Program-made: the position numbers and the translations under genes
Notes under the pieces: model-generated
Told to the model about the DNA's origin: nothing
What the model saw: the letters and a program-made list of their open reading frames with translations, nothing else
Databases searched by the model: none
Assembly (NCBI GenBank): GCA_947501555.1
Contig: CANMWG010000004.1
Span: 1-64,000, forward strand
Direction of reading: 5' to 3'
Length of the DNA: 64,000 bases
From: an uncultured Paracoccaceae bacterium
GTDB taxonomy: Bacteria; Pseudomonadota; Alphaproteobacteria; Rhodobacterales; Rhodobacteraceae
Part shown: positions 33,690-41,874 of the stretch, piece by piece
Layout: each line of letters starts with the position of its first letter
Position numbering within the stretch: the first letter of the stretch is position 1

Positions 33690-36167
33690 ATGACATTTAC
33701 CCGAACACGACTTCTGACAGTTACGCCTTTGATATTGGCAGCAATATCAACTGGCGCCGCCGCTCAAGAGGCGACAAGCGTTACATCACTGTTGATTGAA
33801 AACACCCAGACTGTGAATGCCGATGTGGTGTCCGGGTCTGATGTTGTCTTCCCTCTTGAAATCAGCATCCCTGCCGATGGCACTTATGTATTCTCCGTTC
33901 CAGCGGGAAGCGGAATTCAGTTGCTTGTGAACGGTCAGTCATTGTTTGGCGAAACAACAACTGGCACTGATGAGGCGTTGAAAGCAGTCGTATCAATGAC
34001 CGCTGGTACGTATATCATTGAAGTTTCAGGAGAAGACCTGACGCTGGCCGACTTAGCTGACGTCACTGCGAACATACTGGGCATGCCTGTGGCGAGCATT
34101 GTGAGTATCGCTTCGCCAGTAGAAGCAAGCGAAGATGTTGCATCTTCTTCAAGTTCTTCCAATGTTGCAGCTGCCTCGGCGCAGCTCGCGTCCGCTGTCT
34201 CATTGACAAGCCCAACCGAAACAACCAACTCTTTTGTGCCCACTGTATTGAGTGGCAGTGACTCAACCTCAAGTTCAAATGAATCAGGCAGCTCTGTGGA
34301 CGGAGCAATGCTGCGAGACGCCCTCCGCGGTGCCGTTACTTCTGCTTTTGGCGGTCGCGGTTCGAGCAGTTCTAACCCAGTGGTTCCGATTGTACCCATC
34401 GTGATTGGTGAAGGCGAGGCTCAATCAAGTCCCTTGAGCCCACCAAGCGGCGTGACATTAACCCAGGCGGTTGAAATTGTTGGTGGCCCAACTGACGACG
34501 ATGTCGTTTCTTCGACAGGCCAAACGATGTTTGGCGCGGTGATGGACCCAATGACATACGATACAGTTATCGTAACAATTGAACCGTCAGGCCGTGAGGT
34601 GACAGTTGATGTCGGGCCAACGACAGGGCAGTTTGCATTCCGCCTTTTCATCGAAGACCTATTGACCGGCGCAGTGTCGGTTTCGCTGGTTGGCGCTTCA
34701 AGCGCTGACGATACAGTCGTAACTGATCCAGTGTCATACGACTACACAACCGGACTTGCGGTTGATGGGCTTACAGAAGCTTTGTCACGTTTGACTTATG
34801 GGCCAACCGTCGACCTTTATTCGCGGGTTCGGACCATGGGCCTTGAAGCATACGTCAATGAGCAGCTCGACCCCGATAGCATTCCAGATGCGAACTTCGG
34901 GACTTACAATGTCGAAGCTTATTTCGATGATTTGGGCAGCAATTTCACGACAGTGAAATACGCGGAAATGGCACATCGGATATCTTACGCTGCTTTTTCT
35001 GATAAGCAGTTACAGGAGGTAATGGGTGAATTCTGGTCAAACCACTTCTTTGCAACGACAAAGGGGACCAACTTTCGCGTTCAGAACATCATCGATCGAC
35101 AGTTCTTTCGCGACAACGCCTTTGGTAATTTTGAAGATCTGCTCCTGTACTCTGCACGCAGCCCTTTGATGTCGCAATTCCTGGACAACGACCAAAGCCG
35201 GGCCGGTAGCCTCAACGAAAACTACGCCCGCGAAATCCTGGAACTTCACACTGTTGGGGTTGATGGTGGCTATAGCGATGAAGACATCATTGAAGTGGCC
35301 CGCATATTCACTGGTTGGGATTATCAACAAGTAGATGGCACCGATACAAGCCAACCTGAGTATGAGTTCTTCTTTGATACAAGCCGCCACGACGATGACG
35401 ACAAGTATGTCGAATTCATCGATGCCTCATTTACCGGGCGTAGTGGCGATGCAGGCGTCGAAGAAGGCGAAGAGCTGATTACCTTGCTCGCCAATGATCC
35501 GCGCACGCACGAATATGTATGTGGCAAGATCGTGCAACGGTTTGTTGCAGATGTTCCACCTGCTAACTTTGTCGACATTTGCACAGCGGCATGGGCCGCG
35601 AATGACGGTGATACTGGCGAAGTACTCCGGGCAGTCCTTCTGGCACCTGAATTCTTGAGCGGCGCCGCAGCACGTGGGACGAAAGCAAAAACACCGTATG
35701 AATACTCCGTCTCAATATTGCGTGCTTTTGGTATCGAAGTGGACAGCTCAGAGGGAACCACACCTCTCCTTTGGTTCTGGTCAGCAGCCGAAAACGCAGG
35801 TTATTCACAGCTCGAGTTTGATCTGCCAACGGGTTTGGATGAAGTGGCTACGACCTGGGTGAACTCTGCATCATTGCTGGGTGCATACCGCGTCATTACT
35901 GAACGAGTGGTTAATCGCCCAGAAAACTATGACCTCGATTTAGGTGCGATGGTGGAAGAAGCTGGTCTCGAAACGGCTGAAGAAGCTGCGGCATTCCTTC
36001 TGACAATCGCAACAGCTGATGTGTTTACCAACGAGGAATACGAAGCTCTTATCGGTGTTTTAAAGGGCGAAGATGGTATCTTTGAACCATCCCTCACCGA
36101 CGAATCGTCAGCATATGAACGGGCGGCCGGCCTGATCATCGTCCTGCCCAGCTTCTCCCTTCAATAA
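33690..36167 (+). CDS. Exported DUF1800 family protein
   Basis: The 825-residue precursor has a Sec signal (MTFTRTRLLTVTPLILAAIS, cut near AAAQE), an N-terminal beta-rich domain, a Ser-rich linker and an Ig-like beta domain. The DUF1800 domain follows, starting near LYSRVRTMGLEAYVNEQL with GEFWSNHFF, NENYAREILELHTVG, IIEVARIFTGWDY and GKIVQRFVAD. DUF1800 proteins are of unknown activity and nearly always precede a DUF1501 gene, as here. The flanking type II genes suggest that it leaves the cell by that route after Sec. The ATG at 33690 gives the signal peptide directly. Confidence 0.88.
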   Translation: MTFTRTRLLTVTPLILAAISTGAAAQEATSVTSLLIENTQTVNADVVSGSDVVFPLEISIPADGTYVFSVPAGSGIQLLVNGQSLFGETTTGTDEALKAVVSMTAGTYIIEVSGEDLTLADLADVTANILGMPVASIVSIASPVEASEDVASSSSSSNVAAASAQLASAVSLTSPTETTNSFVPTVLSGSDSTSSSNESGSSVDGAMLRDALRGAVTSAFGGRGSSSSNPVVPIVPIVIGEGEAQSSPLSPPSGVTLTQAVEIVGGPTDDDVVSSTGQTMFGAVMDPMTYDTVIVTIEPSGREVTVDVGPTTGQFAFRLFIEDLLTGAVSVSLVGASSADDTVVTDPVSYDYTTGLAVDGLTEALSRLTYGPTVDLYSRVRTMGLEAYVNEQLDPDSIPDANFGTYNVEAYFDDLGSNFTTVKYAEMAHRISYAAFSDKQLQEVMGEFWSNHFFATTKGTNFRVQNIIDRQFFRDNAFGNFEDLLLYSARSPLMSQFLDNDQSRAGSLNENYAREILELHTVGVDGGYSDEDIIEVARIFTGWDYQQVDGTDTSQPEYEFFFDTSRHDDDDKYVEFIDASFTGRSGDAGVEEGEELITLLANDPRTHEYVCGKIVQRFVADVPPANFVDICTAAWAANDGDTGEVLRAVLLAPEFLSGAAARGTKAKTPYEYSVSILRAFGIEVDSSEGTTPLLWFWSAAENAGYSQLEFDLPTGLDEVATTWVNSASLLGAYRVITERVVNRPENYDLDLGAMVEEAGLETAEEAAAFLLTIATADVFTNEEYEALIGVLKGEDGIFEPSLTDESSAYERAAGLIIVLPSFSLQ

Positions 36168-36200
36168 TTAGCCCCATCCAAAATTGGAAAGGTTCACAAA

Positions 36201-37514
36201 GTGACAACGCGTAGAGAATTCCTCAAATCATCTGCACTCGCAACAGCCGCAAGCATGGCTGGCGTAGCAGGCGCTCCTCAATTTGCTTTTGGTCAATCGT
36301 CTGGCGGCAAGACATTCATCAAGGTGTTCATGCGCGGCGGTGCTGATGGTCTGCATCTGTTCCCCGCAATTGGTGACCCGATGTATTATCAGCATCGCCC
36401 AAACATCGCGATCGAAGCACCACTTGCTAGTGACGGCAACACAGCACTAGACATTGGCGACAGCTACCGTGGTATGAACCCTAACCTACAACCACTGATG
36501 GATATCTGGGATGCTGGGCGCATGATGGTAGCGCCATCAACAGCGATTGATGAAGGCAACAGATCACACTTCGACAACCAACGTTGGATCGGTAAGGGCG
36601 CCGCCGACAATACGATCGATGGGTACATCAACCGGTATATGTTGAATACCGGCGGGGCAACTGACCCTCTGCGTGGTGCTGTACTTGGCAGAACATCCTC
36701 ACCTGCTGAAATGCGCGGGGATGTCGTTGTGCCTGTTGTTTCTGACCAGGATAGTTTCAATCTGGAAAACGATGATTTCTGCAGTGGTACTGGTTGCGCC
36801 GACAACCAATTGACAGAGTTGATGCGCGACATCGCGTCCCATCCTGTAATCGAAGGAGAGATCGAAGCCTCTGTGCGGGAAAACCAGTTGGTCATGCTGG
36901 AATCGATCGCAGAAGTTCAAAATGCAGGCACTAATTATGTAAACGAAGCAGGCGACGATCGTGAATATTCAACTCGGGACATTGGTAAGGGTCTTAAGCT
37001 GACGGCGCAGCTGCTGAAGGCCGGGGTTCCGCTTGAAGTTGCAGCGATGGATTGGAACATCGGATGGGACTCTCATTCTAACCAGATTTCCACTAGTGCA
37101 GACCGATTTACCGATCAGAGCTTGAACTATCACTCCCGTATGCTCTCTGGTGCCAACGATTTCTTGACCTTCTTCCGTGATATGGGTGACGCGATGGACA
37201 ACATCGTTGTGCTTGTCTGTACAGAATTTGGCCGGACAGTCATCGAAAACGGGAGCCAAGGCACCGACCACGGACATGGAACCAGCTGGTTTGCATTCGG
37301 CGGCCCAACTGCGCCTGGCGTCGGTCCCGATATCACATCACTGGCCACAGACCAATTGCTCAGCAACCGCTATGTCCCAACGGTAACGAACTACAAAGAC
37401 ATCGTAGCCGAGATCATGATCCGTCACATGGGCATGACTGAGTCACTCGTATCGACAGTGTTCCCGGGGCATACGTCGTTTACAAATCATAATTTGTTCA
37501 GCAGATTTAGCTAA
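36201..37514 (+). CDS. Exported DUF1501 family protein with Tat signal
   Basis: The 437-residue protein starts at GTG with a twin-arginine signal (TTRREFLKSSALATAASMA). DUF1501 proteins belong to the alkaline phosphatase/sulfatase fold superfamily; visible family blocks are FMRGGADGLHLFPAIGDP, WDSHSNQ, VLVCTEFGRTVIENGSQGTD and DHGHGTSWFAFGG, which carry likely metal ligands. It lies 33 bp after the DUF1800 gene. Tat export implies folding and cofactor loading in the cytoplasm, compatible with later type II secretion of folded proteins. The substrate is not known. Confidence 0.88.
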   Translation: MTTRREFLKSSALATAASMAGVAGAPQFAFGQSSGGKTFIKVFMRGGADGLHLFPAIGDPMYYQHRPNIAIEAPLASDGNTALDIGDSYRGMNPNLQPLMDIWDAGRMMVAPSTAIDEGNRSHFDNQRWIGKGAADNTIDGYINRYMLNTGGATDPLRGAVLGRTSSPAEMRGDVVVPVVSDQDSFNLENDDFCSGTGCADNQLTELMRDIASHPVIEGEIEASVRENQLVMLESIAEVQNAGTNYVNEAGDDREYSTRDIGKGLKLTAQLLKAGVPLEVAAMDWNIGWDSHSNQISTSADRFTDQSLNYHSRMLSGANDFLTFFRDMGDAMDNIVVLVCTEFGRTVIENGSQGTDHGHGTSWFAFGGPTAPGVGPDITSLATDQLLSNRYVPTVTNYKDIVAEIMIRHMGMTESLVSTVFPGHTSFTNHNLFSRFS

Positions 37515-37539
37515 AAAAACCACAATGTTGTAATCAGAT

Positions 37540-37578
37540 GCGCTGAAGGGCTACATGTCCTTCAGCGCAACTTTTTTG
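37540..37578 (+). terminator. Terminator between the DUF1501 gene and gspL
   Basis: A perfect 10-bp stem GCGCTGAAGG / CCTTCAGCGC (37540-37568) with a 9-base loop is followed by CTTTTTTG. gspL starts only 14 bp later, so gspL-M-C expression depends on read-through or a promoter inside the hairpin region. Confidence 0.88.
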
Positions 37579-37591
37579 AGGCCCCTGCGGT

Positions 37592-38659
37592 ATGACGCAA
37601 CAACCCGATCAGTCATCCAAGCAATCTTCGGTCCGAAAATCTGCTAACACATTGACAAAATACGCAAATTTAGCGTCCGCTGGGCTTGCAATGCTCAACG
37701 CACCACGCCGCATTCCAACCAAAGCCCCCCCTCCTGAGATTATCGTCAGAGATTCTGGCTTCGCGATTCGCGTCGATGATGACATAGCTGAGTTCAATGA
37801 CCCCACAGCACTAACACAACAACTTGCCGAGCTGCCCGAAAAACGGTTGGATCTCATTTTTCAGGGACGTTCCGCGCTTGATCTGAGTTTTACGATCCCA
37901 AACGGGCCATTCAACGACCTTGAGGCGATGATTGATACTGAACTGGCGTACCGTTCGCCCTTTCAAAGGGATCAATGTGTTTGGTTCTGGAAAGCCAAAG
38001 AAACCGAAAGCATGGATTGGCAAGTCGACGCAGCGATTGTGTTGAACACTTCGGTTGATTGGGTGCTGGATGCATTGAAAGAAAACCGCAAGACAATCAA
38101 TTTGGCCCGGCGCGAAGCTGTTGATGGTACCACAAAGCTGGCCGTTTACCCAAGTTGGCTGGTTCCACTTCGACGCACCGCTGACAAGCCAACAGTCGGC
38201 GAAAGCCTACGCCAAATACCACCGTCTCTCAGACTACCCATTACGGCGCTGGTTATTCTTCTCATTTCCACCATTGCACTCACGGTCGTACAATCGGCAC
38301 GCCAAAGCGACATTTCTGTACAAGCCACAGCAGCAAACGCAGAGATATCGCAGCGCGCAGCTGCCGAAGCTAAAACCCGCGCACTCAGAGAACTCCGTGA
38401 CATCGGCAAGGCACGGCTCGCGTTAGTTGGCAGCCTAGCTGGCAGCCTTCCTGACGATGTATGGCTGGAACAGGTTTCTATTGAAGATGATCGGCTTACG
38501 CTCACCGGGTATGGGCCTTCGGCAGCTGACGTGACCCGAATATTATCAACTCTGGAAGCCTTGACTGACATCCAGTTCGGATCGCCGGTCACACGTGACA
38601 ATTCGCAAAACCTAGAGCGGTTCCGAATCGATGCAACATTCACAGGGCAACTAGGATGA
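37592..38659 (+). CDS. gspL: Type II secretion GspL-like protein with PilN-type domain
   Basis: The 355-residue protein has an N-terminal actin-like cytosolic part (SALDLSFTIPNGPFNDLEAM, FWKAKETESMDWQVDAAIVL), one membrane helix (about LPITALVILLISTIALTVV), and a periplasmic domain like PilN/GspL (LAGSLPDDVWLEQVSIEDDRLTLTGY, split here only for reading). It links GspE to GspM and the outer complex. It is the first gene of the second gsp block, just after a terminator. Confidence 0.8.
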   Translation: MTQQPDQSSKQSSVRKSANTLTKYANLASAGLAMLNAPRRIPTKAPPPEIIVRDSGFAIRVDDDIAEFNDPTALTQQLAELPEKRLDLIFQGRSALDLSFTIPNGPFNDLEAMIDTELAYRSPFQRDQCVWFWKAKETESMDWQVDAAIVLNTSVDWVLDALKENRKTINLARREAVDGTTKLAVYPSWLVPLRRTADKPTVGESLRQIPPSLRLPITALVILLISTIALTVVQSARQSDISVQATAANAEISQRAAAEAKTRALRELRDIGKARLALVGSLAGSLPDDVWLEQVSIEDDRLTLTGYGPSAADVTRILSTLEALTDIQFGSPVTRDNSQNLERFRIDATFTGQLG

Positions 38660-39189
38660 GCGAGTTTGTCTTTCAAAACCCGAGTGCAGTAAGGCGTGTT
38701 GGAACGGTACTGGTGGTTGGTGCGTCCGCCCTGATTATCCTGTTGGCCCTGTTCGTTTGGAATTTTGTATCTCAACGTTTCGACAACATCGAAGACCTGA
38801 ATGCAACAATTTCACGTGCAGAACAGCTGGCTGCCTCGTCTCAATCCAACAGCGCTCAAATCAGTTTTTATCAAAGCGAAACACCGCAGTTGTCACAGGC
38901 ACAAATGCAAAGCGATATGCAGGAACTTGCCCAGCAATACCAGTTGCGGCTGGAAGTAATCCGCGCAGATCAGATCGAGCAGATTGAAGGAAATGTCAGA
39001 CTGGCTTTGACGCTTAACGGCGTCGTTCCTGAAAATCAGCTTGGTGGATATCTACAAAATTTAGCCGTACATGAACCGATGATCATGGTCGACAGCATCA
39101 ACCTGCGCCGCGCACGCTCGACAAGAAATTCTCAGGATGAGCGCCCACTGGCCATCCAACTCAAGCTAAGTGGGTTTTCTACGCAATGA
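38656..39189 (+). CDS. gspM: Type II secretion GspM-like protein
   Basis: The 177-residue protein has one membrane helix near the N-terminus (VLVVGASALIILLALFVWNF), a coiled-coil stretch and a ferredoxin-like periplasmic domain with LGGYLQNLAVHEPMIMVDSI. This is the layout of the GspM type b family. It overlaps gspL and the next gene by 4 bp each. Confidence 0.78.
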   Translation: MSEFVFQNPSAVRRVGTVLVVGASALIILLALFVWNFVSQRFDNIEDLNATISRAEQLAASSQSNSAQISFYQSETPQLSQAQMQSDMQELAQQYQLRLEVIRADQIEQIEGNVRLALTLNGVVPENQLGGYLQNLAVHEPMIMVDSINLRRARSTRNSQDERPLAIQLKLSGFSTQ

Positions 39190-39662
39190 AGACTATCTTG
39201 GATAAACTTCAGGCGCTGGCCCCCATTGTCGCCACGGTTGTCTGTATCGGTTTGGCTGTGTTGATGTGGCTGCCACTTCAGCAGATATCTTCGCAAGACG
39301 TCACACCGGTCGCTCAGGCCGCTTCCGAAACTAGAGCAGATCCGAGTATCGCGCTTTTGGCTGATGGTGCAGAATCCCTTGTGGAACGGCCCTTGTTTCA
39401 TGTCACACGGCGTCAACCTCAGGCTCAAGAAGTCGTGCAAGCAGCCCCCGTCCGGGAAACCCTGTTTTTGACAGGTGTCGTCAACAACGGCGACGTTGAT
39501 ATTGCGCTGCTGCGGCTTTCAACCCGGCAAGAACCGTTGCGGGGTCGCGTCGGGGATAACATTGGCGACTGGCAAATATTGGACATTACCAACACCGCCA
39601 TAAAGGTGCTCAACCCCGAAGGGGAAGAGCAGATCATCGGCCTTTCATCAGCCAACAATTGA
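39186..39662 (+). CDS. gspC: Type II secretion GspC-like protein
   Basis: The 158-residue protein has one N-terminal membrane helix (IVATVVCIGLAVLMWLPLQ), a linker, and a periplasmic region resembling the GspC homology domain (LFLTGVVNNGDVDIALLRL, GDNIGDWQILDITNTAI). GspC's homology region docks on secretin N0. A PDZ domain, found in many GspC proteins, is absent; a GspN-type assignment is also possible. It ends 4 bp from the convergent regA. Confidence 0.65.
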   Translation: MKTILDKLQALAPIVATVVCIGLAVLMWLPLQQISSQDVTPVAQAASETRADPSIALLADGAESLVERPLFHVTRRQPQAQEVVQAAPVRETLFLTGVVNNGDVDIALLRLSTRQEPLRGRVGDNIGDWQILDITNTAIKVLNPEGEEQIIGLSSANN

Positions 39663-39666
39663 AGCC

Positions 39667-40218
39667 TTAACGCGGACTACGCTTGGCCAATATGCGCTGC
39701 AGTGTCCGCCGGTGCATCGACAATCGGCGTGCTGTTTCGGACACATTCCGATCACACAGCTCATACACCCGTTGAATATGCTCCCACCGAACACGATCCG
39801 CGCTCATTGGGTTTTCAGGCGGCGGCGGCAAGGTATCCTTCCGCGCCAGAAGTGCATTGGTGACGTCTGTTGCATCCGCTGGCTTTGCCAAGTAGTCGGT
39901 CGCGCCAATTTTGACGGCAGCAACAGCAGTGGCAATCGCACCGTACCCTGTCAGAACAACGATCCGACTCTCTGGACGACGGGCGCGCAGTGTCTCAACC
40001 ACATCAAGACCGTTTCCATCCTCTAACCGCAAATCAACAACGGCGAATGCGGGCGGGCGGGCCGTCGCGATTGCTTTCCCAGCGGCGACTGAATCGGCCA
40101 TTTCAGTTTCAAATCCGCGCTTTTCCATGGCTTTTGCCAAACGACGCAAAAATGCCTCATCGTCGTCAACCAACAAAAGGCTCTTATCATCACCCAGATC
40201 TAACGTGTCGGTACTCAT
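39667..40218 (-). CDS. regA: Global redox response regulator RegA/PrrA
   Basis: The 183-residue regulator has a receiver domain with the phospho-acceptor D62 (VVDLRLEDGNG), LTGYGAIATAV and YLAKPAD, a Pro-rich linker (DTLPPPPENP), and a Fis-type helix-turn-helix whose last helices (NVSETARRLSMHRRTLQRIL) match RegA/PrrA/ActR almost letter for letter. It controls respiration, carbon and nitrogen fixation and, where present, photosynthesis genes. It is transcribed away from regB. The senC/prrC gene that often lies between regB and regA is not here. Confidence 0.95.
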   Translation of the reverse strand: MSTDTLDLGDDKSLLLVDDDEAFLRRLAKAMEKRGFETEMADSVAAGKAIATARPPAFAVVDLRLEDGNGLDVVETLRARRPESRIVVLTGYGAIATAVAAVKIGATDYLAKPADATDVTNALLARKDTLPPPPENPMSADRVRWEHIQRVYELCDRNVSETARRLSMHRRTLQRILAKRSPR

Positions 40219-40393
40219 GTTCTCACCCTTCCGTCCACAATAGCGGAGGTAGGCCTGCTCTGATCAACGTCAATGGCAGCACCGTTTATTGAATACGGTG
40301 CGCCAAACCTTATTCGAACGGATAAATGACCGCATTGATCCAATTCCATCTCAAGCCTATCAACTAAAACAGGTGACATAGGACCAAAGCCAA
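40219..40393. promoter_or_regulatory. Divergent regA-regB promoter region
   Basis: The 175-bp gap is the only place for the promoters of both genes. Degenerate RegA boxes (GCGNC with spacer) could be present but none stands out by eye. Confidence 0.4.
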
Positions 40394-41797
40394 ATGCCAA
40401 CCTCTGAGATCCAATTACTTCAGGAGCAGCAACGTAGCAACTGGGTGCGATTGCGTACTCTTGTCACACTACGCTGGTTTGCAATCATTGGGCAATCGAT
40501 TGCCGTATTCATGGCCGTCAGGTTCTACGAGTTACAGATCGATGTGGGCTTTCCGACCCTCGTCATCGGCGTATCCATCATCGCGAACTTTGCCTGCAGA
40601 CATTTCTATCCTGAAAATAAGCGTCTTTCTGAACGCGAAGCCTCGATTTGGCTGGTCTTCGACATCGTCCAACTCAGCTTGTTGCTCTATTTAACTGGCG
40701 GACTTAACAATCCATTTGCCATGCTGGTCATGGCACCAGTCACCATTGCGGCGACCGTTCTTCACCTCAGTAGCACAATCTTTCTAGGCTCACTCGCTAT
40801 TGCATTGATGAGCTTCATTAGTAAGTACCATATCCCAATTGTCACGGCAGACGGCCTGATCCTGTCCTTGCCTGTGCTGCTCCAGTTCGGCTTTTGGGTC
40901 GCCCTGATGATTGGCGTGGTTTTTCTGGCAATATACACACGACAAGTCACAACGGAAATGCACACGATGGGTGAAGCCTTGGTGGCCACACAACTCGCCC
41001 TAGCTCGCGAGCAAAAACTGACCGATCTAGGTGGGGTCGTTGCCGCCACCGCCCATGAATTGGGAACACCGCTGGCAACCATCAAACTCGTCAGCACCGA
41101 ATTGATGGAGGAACTGACAAACCATCCCGAATTGCTCGAAGACGCAGCACTCATTGGCAGTCAAGCCGACCGGTGCCGCGATATTTTGCACTCAATGGGG
41201 CGCGCCGGCAAAGACGATCTGCACCTCAAACAAGCGCCAGTCGAAACCGTGTTACGTGAAGCGGCCGAACCGCACCTAGACCGGGGAAAAAAGGTCTCTT
41301 TCAATGTTGGTCCGGATGAGGAAGGTGAACCGACACAGCCCAATATAGCCCGGCGTCCTGAGATTATTCATGGCTTGCGCAATCTGATCCAAAACGCCGT
41401 CGACTTCTCGCGTGCTGAGGTGATTGTTGATGTGATGTGGTCACCTGATCAGATCAGCGTACGCATCTCAGATGATGGCGAGGGATTTCCGCCATCGGTA
41501 ATCGGCCGCATAGGTGACCCTTATGTCAAACGGCGACGGTTCACCGAAGATGGTTCCAAGCGCCCGGGTTATGAAGGCATGGGGTTGGGATTGTTCATCG
41601 CCAAAACCCTGCTTGAGCGTTCGGGGGCAAAGATTAGCTTCACCAACAACCGTAAACACGGACATGCAAGCTGGACGGGTCAGGCCACTGGTGGTGCGAT
41701 CATTGATGTTGCCTGGCCCCGTGAATTGCTCACCTCCGGACCTACAGAACACACACCTGCCCTTGGTGAAAATCAACCAAACGACCCTTGGTATTAG
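40394..41797 (+). CDS. regB: Redox sensor histidine kinase RegB/PrrB
   Basis: The 467-residue kinase has six N-terminal membrane helices. It carries the quinone-binding redox box GGLNNPF (102-108), the H-box AATAHELGTPLATIKL with H221, and the redox-active cysteine C261 in RCRDILHSMGRAGKDD. The ATPase domain has N-box NLIQNAVDF, G1 ISDDGEGFP and G2 GMGLGLFIAKTLLERSGA. In Rhodobacter it phosphorylates RegA when the quinone pool and C261 are reduced. All of these residues are kept, so redox sensing should work. Confidence 0.96.
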   Translation: MPTSEIQLLQEQQRSNWVRLRTLVTLRWFAIIGQSIAVFMAVRFYELQIDVGFPTLVIGVSIIANFACRHFYPENKRLSEREASIWLVFDIVQLSLLLYLTGGLNNPFAMLVMAPVTIAATVLHLSSTIFLGSLAIALMSFISKYHIPIVTADGLILSLPVLLQFGFWVALMIGVVFLAIYTRQVTTEMHTMGEALVATQLALAREQKLTDLGGVVAATAHELGTPLATIKLVSTELMEELTNHPELLEDAALIGSQADRCRDILHSMGRAGKDDLHLKQAPVETVLREAAEPHLDRGKKVSFNVGPDEEGEPTQPNIARRPEIIHGLRNLIQNAVDFSRAEVIVDVMWSPDQISVRISDDGEGFPPSVIGRIGDPYVKRRRFTEDGSKRPGYEGMGLGLFIAKTLLERSGAKISFTNNRKHGHASWTGQATGGAIIDVAWPRELLTSGPTEHTPALGENQPNDPWY

Positions 41798-41874
41798 TCT
41801 TCCGTCAACCACTTAACCCGACCTTAACCTTCTTATTCGATGGTCAAATCCGGCGCGAGGCAGGGATAGATGTT

